16,711 nucleotides of DNA from BMS3ABIN04 sp964553325 (lineage in GTDB: Bacteria > Bacteroidota > Ignavibacteria > Ignavibacteriales > Melioribacteraceae), in assembly GCA_964553325.1 (NCBI GenBank), contig CAZKKI010000090.1, positions 1 through 16,711 of the forward strand, read 5' to 3'. Under the pieces are notes generated by a model. It made no database searches, was not told the DNA's origin, and saw only the letters and a program-made list of their open reading frames with translations. A program made the position numbers and the translations under genes. Positions 6,128-13,420 of this stretch are shown here, in pieces; position 1 is the first letter of the stretch, and every line of letters begins with the position of its first letter.

Positions 6128-7228
6128 TTACCCTTTTGTCAATGAAGCTAACTTAAATATAGTATTCATAATAATTATATTCAAGCTTATATTGTTGTAA
6201 ATTAAGGAAGAGAGCCAATCCAAATAACTTTGGGTTTCTTGGATATTTACGTTGTTGAATTTACGATTGAATTTAATGAACGTTTCTTTATAATCGTTAA
6301 AATAATATTTATCGAAATCGGTTTTATTTTTAATTACGTCGTCGAGCCATTTCATTATCAATTGCATTACAATAAGAAATTTTTCTTTTGAATTTCCATC
6401 TATTATTTCGGTGAATGTGGAAAATGCAGTGTTGTATTTATTTCCAAGGGAATATCTGAGAATCGTAATAGTTTTATCGAGCAAATAATCGAATCTGTTT
6501 TCAAGCAGTTTTTGGGCAAAAGTAATTGAACCGTTTGCAAAATGTGATACTTTTTTAACAGAATCCGGTTCATAATTAAAATATTTAATTAAAATATTTT
6601 CAATTTCGAAAGGTTTTAACGGATTGAATTCCAAATTCCAGCAACGCGAGTGGATTGTGGGCAACAGTTTGCTTTCATTATCGGTAATCAAAAAGAAAAC
6701 AACTCCCGGTGGTGGCTCTTCCAGACTTTTCAGCAAAGCGTTTTGTGCTTCAACGCTCATTAAATGGGCATCCGAAATTATGATGCCGCGGTATGAAACA
6801 TCATCGTAATTCAACGAAATTTTTTTCTTTATATCCCTTATACTGCTTATTTTAATGTTAAACCCGTCTTCTATCCGAATTTGATGATAAGGATTTTCTA
6901 TTTTTTTTCTGATTTCTTCGTGAATTAAAGTGATAGTATCTTCGCTTAATTTTTCGGTTGGACCGCTGTCGTTCGTTTCACCTTTACCGCGCGGGAGTGG
7001 AATAACAAACTGTACGTAAGGTTCCATTAATTTTTCGATATTATGATCGACGGGCGGAGTTTGGTTAGAATTTAACAGTTTAAGAAATTTAATTGCAGTA
7101 AAATGTTTGCCCGTACCGCTTGGACCGTAAAACAAAAAAGCGTTAGGGATTCTTTTGGATGAGTAAATTTTTTTTAAAATATCGGTTTGACGACCTTGAC
7201 CGGTAATTTCGAATTCTGACAAATTCAT
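6128..7228 (-). CDS. holB: DNA polymerase III delta-prime subunit (clamp-loader ATPase)
   Basis: This 366-residue AAA+ protein is the predicted delta-prime subunit of the clamp loader that places the sliding clamp on DNA. Walker A is GPSGTGKH (35-42), the degenerate Walker B region is GIIISDAHLM (148-157), followed by AQNALLKSLEEPPPG (161-175), and the SRC motif is at 194-196 within TIHSRCW. The four-Cys zinc module found in many DnaX and HolB proteins is absent; a Cys-free segment with PLPRGKGE (77-84) takes its place. The C-terminal collar region (about 205-366) is poorly conserved, as is normal. DnaX is excluded by the lack of the zinc module and of a tau-like tail, but the distinction rests mainly on the holB-yaaT context. 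Gaps are 6 bp on each side. Confidence 0.87.
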   Translation of the reverse strand: MNLSEFEITGQGRQTDILKKIYSSKRIPNAFLFYGPSGTGKHFTAIKFLKLLNSNQTPPVDHNIEKLMEPYVQFVIPLPRGKGETNDSGPTEKLSEDTITLIHEEIRKKIENPYHQIRIEDGFNIKISSIRDIKKKISLNYDDVSYRGIIISDAHLMSVEAQNALLKSLEEPPPGVVFFLITDNESKLLPTIHSRCWNLEFNPLKPFEIENILIKYFNYEPDSVKKVSHFANGSITFAQKLLENRFDYLLDKTITILRYSLGNKYNTAFSTFTEIIDGNSKEKFLIVMQLIMKWLDDVIKNKTDFDKYYFNDYKETFIKFNRKFNNVNIQETQSYLDWLSSLIYNNISLNIIIMNTIFKLASLTKG

Positions 7229-7234
7229 TTAAGA

Positions 7235-7465
7235 TTAACTGTATTCGTCGTCGTCAAAATAAAAGAAGTCTTCGTCCGTCGGATAGTCCGGCCACAAATC
7301 TTCGATTCCTTCGTAAATAATTTCGTCGGTATCTTCCAGTTCTTTTAAGTTTTCCAGCAACTCCAACGGAGCGCCGATTCTATCTACGTATTCTATAAGT
7401 TCGTCTCTTGTAGCCGGCCAAGGTGCATCAATTAAATATGAAGCTAATTCTACCGTCCAAATCAT
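7235..7465 (-). CDS. DUF2795 small acidic protein
   Basis: The 76-residue protein matches the uncharacterised DUF2795 family, recognisable from the core LIDAPWPATRDELIEYVDR followed by GAPLELLENLKELED. The molecular function is unknown. The C-terminal quarter is strongly acidic and aromatic (WPDYPTDEDFFYFDDDEYS). There is no signal peptide or membrane segment. It begins 1 bp after the M23 peptidase stop with a GGGGGAAG ribosome site, and holB follows 6 bp later, so translation is likely coupled to both. The tight packing and retained family core indicate a real gene. A regulatory or adaptor role is only a guess. Confidence 0.85.
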   Translation of the reverse strand: MIWTVELASYLIDAPWPATRDELIEYVDRIGAPLELLENLKELEDTDEIIYEGIEDLWPDYPTDEDFFYFDDDEYS

Positions 7466-7466
7466 A

Positions 7467-8414
7467 TTAATCTTCCCCCGCTAAATTTTTGTTAGCTACA
7501 ATATCAAAAATTTTAATATCGTCGAACATAAAATTTTTGGGGTTAAGCGCAACACCGTTGTGCCTAACCTCGTAATGCAAATGCGGACCTGTAGTCAATC
7601 TACCGGAATTACCCGATAACGCAATTACATCTCCCCTTTTAACTTTTTGTCCTTTTCTAACAAGTATTTTGGACAAATGAGCATATTTTGTCGTGTAACC
7701 GAAACCGTGATCGATTTCCAAAACCCTTCCGTAACCGCTTTGATAACCTACTCGTATAACTTTACCGTTTCCGGGCGCATAAACTTTGGTCCCAACGTTA
7801 GCAATTATATCAAGACCGTTATGCATTTTCCGTACTTTCAGTATCGGATGCCTTCTAATTCCGAATCTGTCTCCTATTCTTCCTTCCATCGGTCGAATAG
7901 CCGGTATAGCCGCATAAAGTTTTTGGTTTGTTTCCAACTTTTCGGAAATGGATTTGTAATTATTAAGCTCAAAATTCACCTTAGCCGAAATAATATCGGC
8001 GTAATGAGTAAGACCGGAAATCACTTCGCTAACTTCACTGTTGTCGGTCGGAATCATATTAAAATCCATTCCTCCGCCGATTCCCACTTCCCTTTCCTCG
8101 TCCGGTATCGGTTCGAGGTTAACCGCAAGTCTTAAATCGTTATCGGTTTTTGCAATCCGGTCTATTTTATTATTCAAATCGGCATATTGTTCCAACAAAC
8201 TTTTAAGTTTGGATTCCAATTCATGATTTTTAGCACGAAGAGCGGCAACGTCGTTTTCAGGGTTTAAAAACCCGTTAATAACGTAGTAACTTCCGAATAA
8301 GATGAAGCCTATAATTACAGATAAAACGGCTACGAGAAAAACAAATTTTTTGTAAAAATTGTTAATCTCAACAAACTGTAATTTCGATTTCGAAAAGTAG
8401 TATATTTTTTTCAT
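7467..8414 (-). CDS. Membrane-anchored M23 (LytM/NlpD-type) peptidase
   Basis: Predicted zinc endopeptidase of 315 residues acting on peptidoglycan cross-links in the periplasm. A single membrane segment at about 24-47 follows a basic cytoplasmic end and has no clear cleavage site, so it is probably a type II anchor. A coiled coil covers about 54-92 (ALRAKNHELESKLKSLL onward), then a linker, then the M23 domain at about 178-295. The metal ligands are all present: His198 and Asp202 in HNGLD, and His280 in PHLHYE, with His246 and His278 as further active-site residues. It therefore looks catalytically competent rather than a degenerate NlpD/EnvC-type activator. It heads the operon with DUF2795, holB and the RicT-like gene, and a promoter candidate lies at 8424-8454. 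No Shine-Dalgarno is visible before the ATG. Confidence 0.93.
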   Translation of the reverse strand: MKKIYYFSKSKLQFVEINNFYKKFVFLVAVLSVIIGFILFGSYYVINGFLNPENDVAALRAKNHELESKLKSLLEQYADLNNKIDRIAKTDNDLRLAVNLEPIPDEEREVGIGGGMDFNMIPTDNSEVSEVISGLTHYADIISAKVNFELNNYKSISEKLETNQKLYAAIPAIRPMEGRIGDRFGIRRHPILKVRKMHNGLDIIANVGTKVYAPGNGKVIRVGYQSGYGRVLEIDHGFGYTTKYAHLSKILVRKGQKVKRGDVIALSGNSGRLTTGPHLHYEVRHNGVALNPKNFMFDDIKIFDIVANKNLAGED

Positions 8415-8423
8415 AAGTCGCTG

Positions 8424-8454
8424 CGAAATTAATAAATCAGTGTATTTAAGTCAA
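8424..8454 (-). promoter_or_regulatory. Candidate promoter for the M23-DUF2795-holB-ricT operon
   Basis: Minus-strand TTGACT (8454-8449) is followed after 17 bp by TAATTT, or equivalently TTG is followed after 20 bp by TAATTTCG (8431-8424), one base off the Bacteroidota TAnnTTTG box. Transcription would start a few bases before the ATG at 8414, giving a very short leader. This agrees with the absence of a ribosome binding site. Confidence 0.5.
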
Positions 8455-8477
8455 GTTATTTATTTAAAGGGGTTGAC

Positions 8478-9488
8478 CTATTCGAAATCGTGCTCGAAAT
8501 AATCCACTACTCTGTTGGGCGGGGATTCACCCTTTTTCAATTTCGCTTGCAATCTTTTTTGAAATTCTACTGCCGCATCGTAGCCATAATGTTTCAGCAA
8601 ATAATTAAGCGCAATTACTTCAGAAATAACCGTAATGTTTTTACCGGGTAAGATAGGTAATTTTATGTACGGAATTTCCACGTCGAGAAGGTTTATGGTT
8701 TCGTTTTCCAAACCGGTTCGGGTATAGTTCGATTTTTTATCCCAAACCTCCAATTCCACAACAACTTCCAAGCGTTTTTGATATCTGATTGCTCTTACAC
8801 CGAACATTTCTTTTACATCGATTAGCCCGATACCTCTTATTTCCATGAAATGTTTTACGAGTTGTGTGCCGGAACCGATTAAAATACCTTCCCCCTTTTT
8901 AGTGAAAAGAACAACATCGTCTGCTACCAAACGGTGCCCTCTTTCCAACAAATCAAGCGCAACTTCGCTTTTTCCTATACCCGATTTCCCGACGAATAAA
9001 ATTCCCACACCGTACACATCGATGAACGAACCGTGAATGGAAAAACGCGGAGCGAATTGGTCGTCGAGGAAATCGCTCAAGAGATAAGCTAATTTTGTTG
9101 TAGTGTATTTTGAACTTAAAATCGGTACTTTGCGTTCCGTTGCAATGTCCAAAAGTTCTTTTGTCGGTTTATTGTTGTTTGTAATAATAATACAAGGAAT
9201 TTCGAACTGAAAAATTCTGTTCAACGATTCGATTCGTTGCTCTTTTGTTAAACTTCTTAGATATTTCATTTCGGTATTGCCACAAACCTGTACTCTTTTG
9301 TACGAAAATAATTCTACAAACCCGGCAAGAGCCAAGCCGGGTCTGTGTAAATTTTGTTCGGTTATTTGTCTTTCCAGGTCGGCATTTTTTGTTAGCAATC
9401 TGAGATTAAAACGCTCTTTTAACTGCTCGTACAAAAATCCGACTGTAATGGATTTTTTCTTAACAATGCTTTTTTTATCGATTTTCAT
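8478..9488 (-). CDS. hprK: HPr kinase/phosphorylase homologue
   Basis: HprK phosphorylates a Ser of HPr using ATP or pyrophosphate and also reverses the reaction. The 336-residue protein has an N-terminal DRTGG-like domain (about 15-140) and a kinase domain (about 145-336). The conserved His152 (IHGSFIDVYG), the Walker A loop GKSGIGKS (167-174), Asp190-Asp191 (GHRLVADD), the signature MEIRGIGLIDV (215-225), Arg257 and the LPILPGKN loop (277-284) are all intact, so the enzyme should be active. No HPr, EI or other PTS gene is in the window, so the substrate is unclear. The start overlaps the hpf stop by 4 bp with no separate Shine-Dalgarno, implying translational coupling. It is the last gene of the xerC-hpf-hprK group. 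Confidence 0.93.
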   Translation of the reverse strand: MKIDKKSIVKKKSITVGFLYEQLKERFNLRLLTKNADLERQITEQNLHRPGLALAGFVELFSYKRVQVCGNTEMKYLRSLTKEQRIESLNRIFQFEIPCIIITNNNKPTKELLDIATERKVPILSSKYTTTKLAYLLSDFLDDQFAPRFSIHGSFIDVYGVGILFVGKSGIGKSEVALDLLERGHRLVADDVVLFTKKGEGILIGSGTQLVKHFMEIRGIGLIDVKEMFGVRAIRYQKRLEVVVELEVWDKKSNYTRTGLENETINLLDVEIPYIKLPILPGKNITVISEVIALNYLLKHYGYDAAVEFQKRLQAKLKKGESPPNRVVDYFEHDFE

Positions 9489-9790
9489 TGTTTGACTTTT
9501 GCCATTCTTTTGGTTTTATGTTTAATGAGCTGCCGTTCAAGTTTGTTTACAACGGCGCTGAGCGATTTTCTGAAATCGTCGCTGCTTTCGCTTGCCGTTA
9601 GAACTTTCCCGGGAATTTGAAGCTGAATCTCTACGGTTTTAATGCTATCCTTGGGATGCGTGTAGCTAAGAATCACATTTGCATCAAGAATGTCATCGTA
9701 AATTTTTTCGAGAGATTTTAATTCGCTTTTAACTTGTTCCTTCAGTGATTCTTTTGCTCGAAATTTTCGAGATGTTATTTGTATGTTCAT
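9485..9790 (-). CDS. hpf: Short-form ribosome hibernation promoting factor
   Basis: HPF/RaiA proteins bind the decoding centre of the small ribosomal subunit and favour inactive 70S or 100S ribosomes in starvation. This one has 101 residues, the length of the short form, with the beta-alpha-beta-beta-beta-alpha order: MNIQITSRKF start, LEKIYDDILDANVILSY middle, and a C-terminal helix rich in Lys and Arg (LERQLIKHKTKRMAKVK). It lacks the C-terminal dimerisation domain of long HPF. A strong ribosome site, AAAGGAG (9802-9796), spaced 5 bases from the ATG, suggests high translation. It lies 10 bp after xerC and overlaps hprK by 4 bp. Confidence 0.9.
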   Translation of the reverse strand: MNIQITSRKFRAKESLKEQVKSELKSLEKIYDDILDANVILSYTHPKDSIKTVEIQLQIPGKVLTASESSDDFRKSLSAVVNKLERQLIKHKTKRMAKVKQ

Positions 9791-9800
9791 AACAGCTCCT

Positions 9801-10691
9801 TTATGATTTTGGGTGTGCTTGTTTGTATGTTTTTTTTAAACGCTCTATGCTTACTTGCGTATAGATTTGTGTCGTCGATAAATTCTCGTGACCTAAAATT
9901 TCTTTTACGGCCATTAAATCCGCTCCTCTGTCCAACATGTGAGTTGCAGCGCTGTGACGCAATACATGCGGACTTTTCTTTGCAACGTCCGAAACTTTCG
10001 AAAGATATTTGTGTACAACTCTTCTTACGTAACGCGGGTAGATTCGTTTATTCTTCTTCGTAACTATTAACGGTTCGCTTGGAGCCGGATTTCCGCGCGA
10101 GCTTAAATATTCTTCCAAAATTTTAATAGATTCGCTGCCAACCGGAACATAACGGGTTTTTGAACCTTTACCGAATACTTTAATGATTTTTCTTCCTCCG
10201 TCGTAATCGCCAACGTTCAAATTGCAGAGTTCCGATACCCGGAGAGCGCATCCGTACAATAATTCGAATATTACTTTTTCGTTTGTGGTTTTTTCTTCAA
10301 TCTCGTCTATTCTTTTCAAAACTTTAAGAAAAGATTCCAAATCAATTGTTTCGGGTAATTTTCTTTTTGTTTTCGGATTATGAATGTTTTTCAACGGATT
10401 GGATGAAATCAATTCGTTTCTGTATAAAAATCCCATTAATCCCCTAATTGCCGAAAGTTTTCTTCCGATGGTGGTTCTACTTAAATTTTGTTCATTCAGT
10501 TTGATTAAAAACAATCTTATTTTCTTCTCGGTAATTTGTACAACCGAATCGAGATTTAGTTCGCTGCAAAATTCGGCAAATTGCGCCAGGTCTTTTTTAT
10601 AAGCCGTTAAAGTGTTGCCCGAAACTCTTCGAAGACCGGAAAGTTCTTCCAAATAAGATTGAATAGCCGAGTTAATAGAGAGGTCATTCAT
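9801..10691 (-). CDS. xerC: Tyrosine recombinase XerC/XerD
   Basis: This site-specific recombinase resolves chromosome dimers at dif-like sites near the septum. The 296-residue protein has an N-terminal SAM-like core-binding domain (about 8-92) and a catalytic domain (about 112-290). Counting from the ATG at 10691, the catalytic residues are Arg151 (ALRVSEL), Lys175 (GKGSKTR), His242 and Arg245 (HVLRHSAATH), His268 (LGHENL) and nucleophile Tyr277 (QIYTQVS), so the enzyme looks complete. A TTG directly upstream (10694) could add one residue, but the ATG is preferred. A TATAAT box ends only 7 bp before the ATG, so the transcript may be nearly leaderless. Genuine Xer is favoured over a phage integrase by size, the short N-terminus and housekeeping neighbours. 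XerC versus XerD cannot be settled here. Confidence 0.92.
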   Translation of the reverse strand: MNDLSINSAIQSYLEELSGLRRVSGNTLTAYKKDLAQFAEFCSELNLDSVVQITEKKIRLFLIKLNEQNLSRTTIGRKLSAIRGLMGFLYRNELISSNPLKNIHNPKTKRKLPETIDLESFLKVLKRIDEIEEKTTNEKVIFELLYGCALRVSELCNLNVGDYDGGRKIIKVFGKGSKTRYVPVGSESIKILEEYLSSRGNPAPSEPLIVTKKNKRIYPRYVRRVVHKYLSKVSDVAKKSPHVLRHSAATHMLDRGADLMAVKEILGHENLSTTQIYTQVSIERLKKTYKQAHPKS

Positions 10692-10698
10692 CAATTAT

Positions 10699-10727
10699 AT
10701 TATAATATTTCAAAATCATATATTCAA
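10699..10727 (-). promoter_or_regulatory. Candidate promoter for xerC-hpf-hprK
   Basis: On the minus strand TTGAAT (10727-10722) is followed by a 17-bp spacer and a perfect TATAAT (10704-10699). The box lies in the 59-bp gap after topA. The expected start site falls at about 10691-10693, right at the xerC ATG. The region is AT-rich, so a chance match is possible. Confidence 0.45.
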
Positions 10728-10750
10728 GTGTTATTTGAAAATTTTTGAAA

Positions 10751-12955
10751 TTATTTTGATTGCGATTCGGTTTTATTCGGTTCCGGTTTTTTCCAACTTA
10801 CGAAATCACAATCGGGATACCGGCTGCAACCGTAAAAAACCCTGCCCGATTTGGCACGACGCGGAACAACATCCCCTTCGCCGCATTTAGGGCACTTAAT
10901 GTTAAGTTTGATTTGCTCAGTGTAATCGCAATCGGGATAATTTTCGCAACCGATGAATTCGCCGAACTTCCCATTTCTGAAAACCAGTTTACCACCGCAT
11001 TTCGGACATGTTTCTCCAGTGTAATCCGGCTCTGAATTGGTTGTGGCTTTAAGCGATTTGACGTGTTTGCAATCGGGATTAGTGCAAGCGAGATATTTAC
11101 CGTAACGCCCGATTTTAATTTCCATTTCCGAACCGCATTTTTCACAAATTATTTTTTCAAGGGAATTTTCAACACGTGTCAGCGATTCCGAAAACGGATT
11201 GTAAAAATCGTTCATCACTTTCAAATATTCTATTTCTCCCGATGCTATTTGATCGAGTTCTTCTTCCATTTGTGCCGTGAAGTTAACGTTGAGAATTTTC
11301 GGAAAACTTTTCACCAATACGTCGTTCACCTTTTTACCTAAGTCGGTCGGGTATAATTTCCGGTCTTTAACTTCAACGTAATTTCTATCTTGAATTGTAC
11401 CGAGAATCAAAGCGTAAGTACTTGGCCGGCCGATTCCTTTGCTTTCCAATTCTTTAATTAAAGTGCTTTCCGTATAACGCGGAGGCGGTTTGGTGAAATG
11501 TTGATTTTCGATAACATTTTCCAAATCGAGTTTCTGGTTTTTCTCCAAGCCGGGTGGAATTAATTTCGCTTCGTCTTTTTCCTCGTCGCCGTTTTCGTTA
11601 TTTCCGTTGATATTATAAATTTTCAAAAACCCGTCGAATTTAAGAACGGTGCCGCTGTTTTTGAATATAAATTTATCGCCTTTAACCGTTACTGTTGTAA
11701 TTTCTTGAATTGCCGGTTCCATTTGCGAAGCGATAAACCGGTTCCAAATAAGAGTATAAAGTTTAAGTTGATCGGGAGTTAAAAAATCTTTAACAAAATC
11801 GGGTGAATATTTTAAGCTTGTCGGTCTTATTGCCTCGTGTGCATCTTGCACGTTTTTCTTTTTGCTTTCGTAGCTTTTTGCCGATTCGGGTTTGTATTCC
11901 TTGCCGAATTTATTTTCAATGAACGAACGTGCTTCCTCAACAATTTCCGCGTTCAAGCGGGTCGAATCGGTTCGCATGTATGTAATCAAACCTGTAGTGC
12001 CTTCGCTTCCCAAATCAACGCCTTCGTAAAGGCTTTGCGCAATTTGCATTGTTCTGCGCGGCCGAAATCTAAGTTCGCGCGAAGCAACAGCTTGCAATGT
12101 GCTTGTAATAAACGGAGGAGGTGGATTTTTCTTTTGTTCCCTTTTAGATATTTCGGAAATAAAAAAATCGTTTACTTTTTTTATTCCGTCTGCAATCTTA
12201 TCGGCTTTTTCTTTTGAATCTATTGCAAAATTTTTCTTTAGAAATTCTTCCCAATCCTCATCGGTCATTTCCGGTTTGGGTTTAATTTTTAGTTGCTTCC
12301 CTTCGATTTCAAAAAGTTTCGTTTGAAGAATTTTCCCGTCGGCGGTTTTAAATTCCGCTATAATCGACCAGTATTCCGTCGGGATGAATTTTTCGATTTG
12401 TTCTTCACGTTCGCAAATTAATCTGAGAGAAACGGATTGAACTCTTCCGGCGGAAAGCGAGTTACCGGATTCTTCTATAATTGCGCGCCAGAGAAGCGGA
12501 CTGATTTTATACCCGATTATTCTATCCATTGCACGGCGGGCTCTTTGGGAATCGACAAGTTTTGTGTCTATTTCTTGCGGATTTTTAATCGCTCTTTTTA
12601 CCGACTCTTTTGTAATTTCGTTAAACAATACGCGGTAAATTTTCGCTTTGGTTTTTCCTTTAAGAATATCGCAAATATCTTGTGCAATTGCTTCGCCTTC
12701 GCGGTCGGGATCGGTTGCTATAAATATTTTTTCCGCTTTGGAAGCAAGTTTTCTTATTTTGTTAATTATATCCCCTTTGCCTCTTATATTCAATAAAGAG
12801 ACTTTGAAGTTGTCTTCAATATCGACGCCCAATTTCGTTTTGGGGAGGTTTTTAACATGACCGATAGTTGCGGCAACAAGATAATTTCTGCCGAGGTATT
12901 TATTTATAGTTTTAGCCTTCGATGGAGATTCCACCAATACAAGATTTTTAGCCAT
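10751..12955 (-). CDS. topA: DNA topoisomerase I (type IA)
   Basis: Relaxes negative supercoils by transient single-strand cleavage. It has 734 residues. The Toprim domain is at the N-terminus (LVLVESPSKAKTINKYLG from residue 5; acidic TDPDREGE at 81-88 with Asp82, Asp84 and Glu86). The cleavage core includes DSQRARRAMDRIIGYK (135-150), SAGRVQSV (168-175) and catalytic Tyr326 in GLITYMRTDSTR. Three C-terminal four-Cys zinc ribbons follow, beginning at Cys604, Cys650 and Cys688 and each closing with a Cys-x-x-x-Pro-Asp-Cys or similar pair. It starts 12 bp after smg with an AAAGGG ribosome site. The smg-topA adjacency is also found in many proteobacteria (dprA-smg-topA). No strong intrinsic terminator follows, so some read-through into xerC is possible. 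Confidence 0.97.
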   Translation of the reverse strand: MAKNLVLVESPSKAKTINKYLGRNYLVAATIGHVKNLPKTKLGVDIEDNFKVSLLNIRGKGDIINKIRKLASKAEKIFIATDPDREGEAIAQDICDILKGKTKAKIYRVLFNEITKESVKRAIKNPQEIDTKLVDSQRARRAMDRIIGYKISPLLWRAIIEESGNSLSAGRVQSVSLRLICEREEQIEKFIPTEYWSIIAEFKTADGKILQTKLFEIEGKQLKIKPKPEMTDEDWEEFLKKNFAIDSKEKADKIADGIKKVNDFFISEISKREQKKNPPPPFITSTLQAVASRELRFRPRRTMQIAQSLYEGVDLGSEGTTGLITYMRTDSTRLNAEIVEEARSFIENKFGKEYKPESAKSYESKKKNVQDAHEAIRPTSLKYSPDFVKDFLTPDQLKLYTLIWNRFIASQMEPAIQEITTVTVKGDKFIFKNSGTVLKFDGFLKIYNINGNNENGDEEKDEAKLIPPGLEKNQKLDLENVIENQHFTKPPPRYTESTLIKELESKGIGRPSTYALILGTIQDRNYVEVKDRKLYPTDLGKKVNDVLVKSFPKILNVNFTAQMEEELDQIASGEIEYLKVMNDFYNPFSESLTRVENSLEKIICEKCGSEMEIKIGRYGKYLACTNPDCKHVKSLKATTNSEPDYTGETCPKCGGKLVFRNGKFGEFIGCENYPDCDYTEQIKLNIKCPKCGEGDVVPRRAKSGRVFYGCSRYPDCDFVSWKKPEPNKTESQSK

Positions 12956-12967
12956 TGTTTCCCTTTG

Positions 12968-13420
12968 TCAGTTTATCGTGTCGGAGGCATAAAGAAGTAC
13001 TCTGCTGCCGGGTAAAATTTCGGAATCGAATTCCACCAAAGAGAAAAGGATAATCCAATTAATATCTTCTTTGGAAATCGGTTCTCCCATGGAATAAGAT
13101 AATTGTTCGATGATTGTATCCAAATCGAATGCATCGATTAATCCGACATTCAACAAATGCATTAAATAATTATAATTTTGGTTTCCCAATATTTCTTTTT
13201 CTTCTTCAGTAAGAATTCTAAAATTCTTTTTGTTCTTTTTGCCGCCGGCTTTGCTTTTGTTTATAAGAACTTTATCGTAAATAAGACTAAAAGCAGCGCT
13301 TAGCGTTTGCGAATCGAATTCTTTATTTAGTTTTAGCCTGTCGTTTACTTCTTCCAAAGAATTATTTTGATTTAATCCTTCCAAAATTTTTGTGAGTACT
13401 TCAACTATTTTAGCTGTCAT
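12968..13420 (-). CDS. smg: Smg family protein (DUF494)
   Basis: The 150-residue protein matches the uncharacterised Smg/DUF494 family by its order: short N-terminal helical part, FRILTEEEKEIL (67-78), a hydrophobic YNYLMHLLNVGLID (83-96), DTIIEQLSYS (101-110) and the closing ISKEDINWIILFSLVEF (115-131). The function is unknown; it is commonly found next to topA and dprA, and here it lies directly before topA. A Lys-rich linker NKSKAGGKKNKKN (54-66) separates the two halves. The ATG at 13420 is chosen over an in-frame TTG at 13426. With it, the gene overlaps ybeY by 11 bp, which suggests coupled translation. Confidence 0.8.
   Translation of the reverse strand: MTAKIVEVLTKILEGLNQNNSLEEVNDRLKLNKEFDSQTLSAAFSLIYDKVLINKSKAGGKKNKKNFRILTEEEKEILGNQNYNYLMHLLNVGLIDAFDLDTIIEQLSYSMGEPISKEDINWIILFSLVEFDSEILPGSRVLLYASDTIN

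Noticed and set aside
8450..8476. GTCAA/TTGAC inverted repeat between hprK and the M23 gene as an operator or terminator
   Set aside because: Only 5-bp arms with an 18-nt spacer and no U-tract; chance is likely.
9801..10691. xerC as a phage or island integrase
   Set aside because: Length and domain layout fit Xer, no tRNA or attachment repeats are nearby, and the neighbours are housekeeping genes.
10708..10750. TTTCAAAA/TTTTGAAA inverted repeat after topA as a terminator
   Set aside because: The arms are AT-only apart from one pair, the loop is long, and no U-tract follows on the minus strand.
10798..11145. Minus-strand 115-codon frame inside topA
   Set aside because: It lies in another frame over the zinc-ribbon region of topA and its product has no recognisable motif; the topA frame carries all the Cys motifs.
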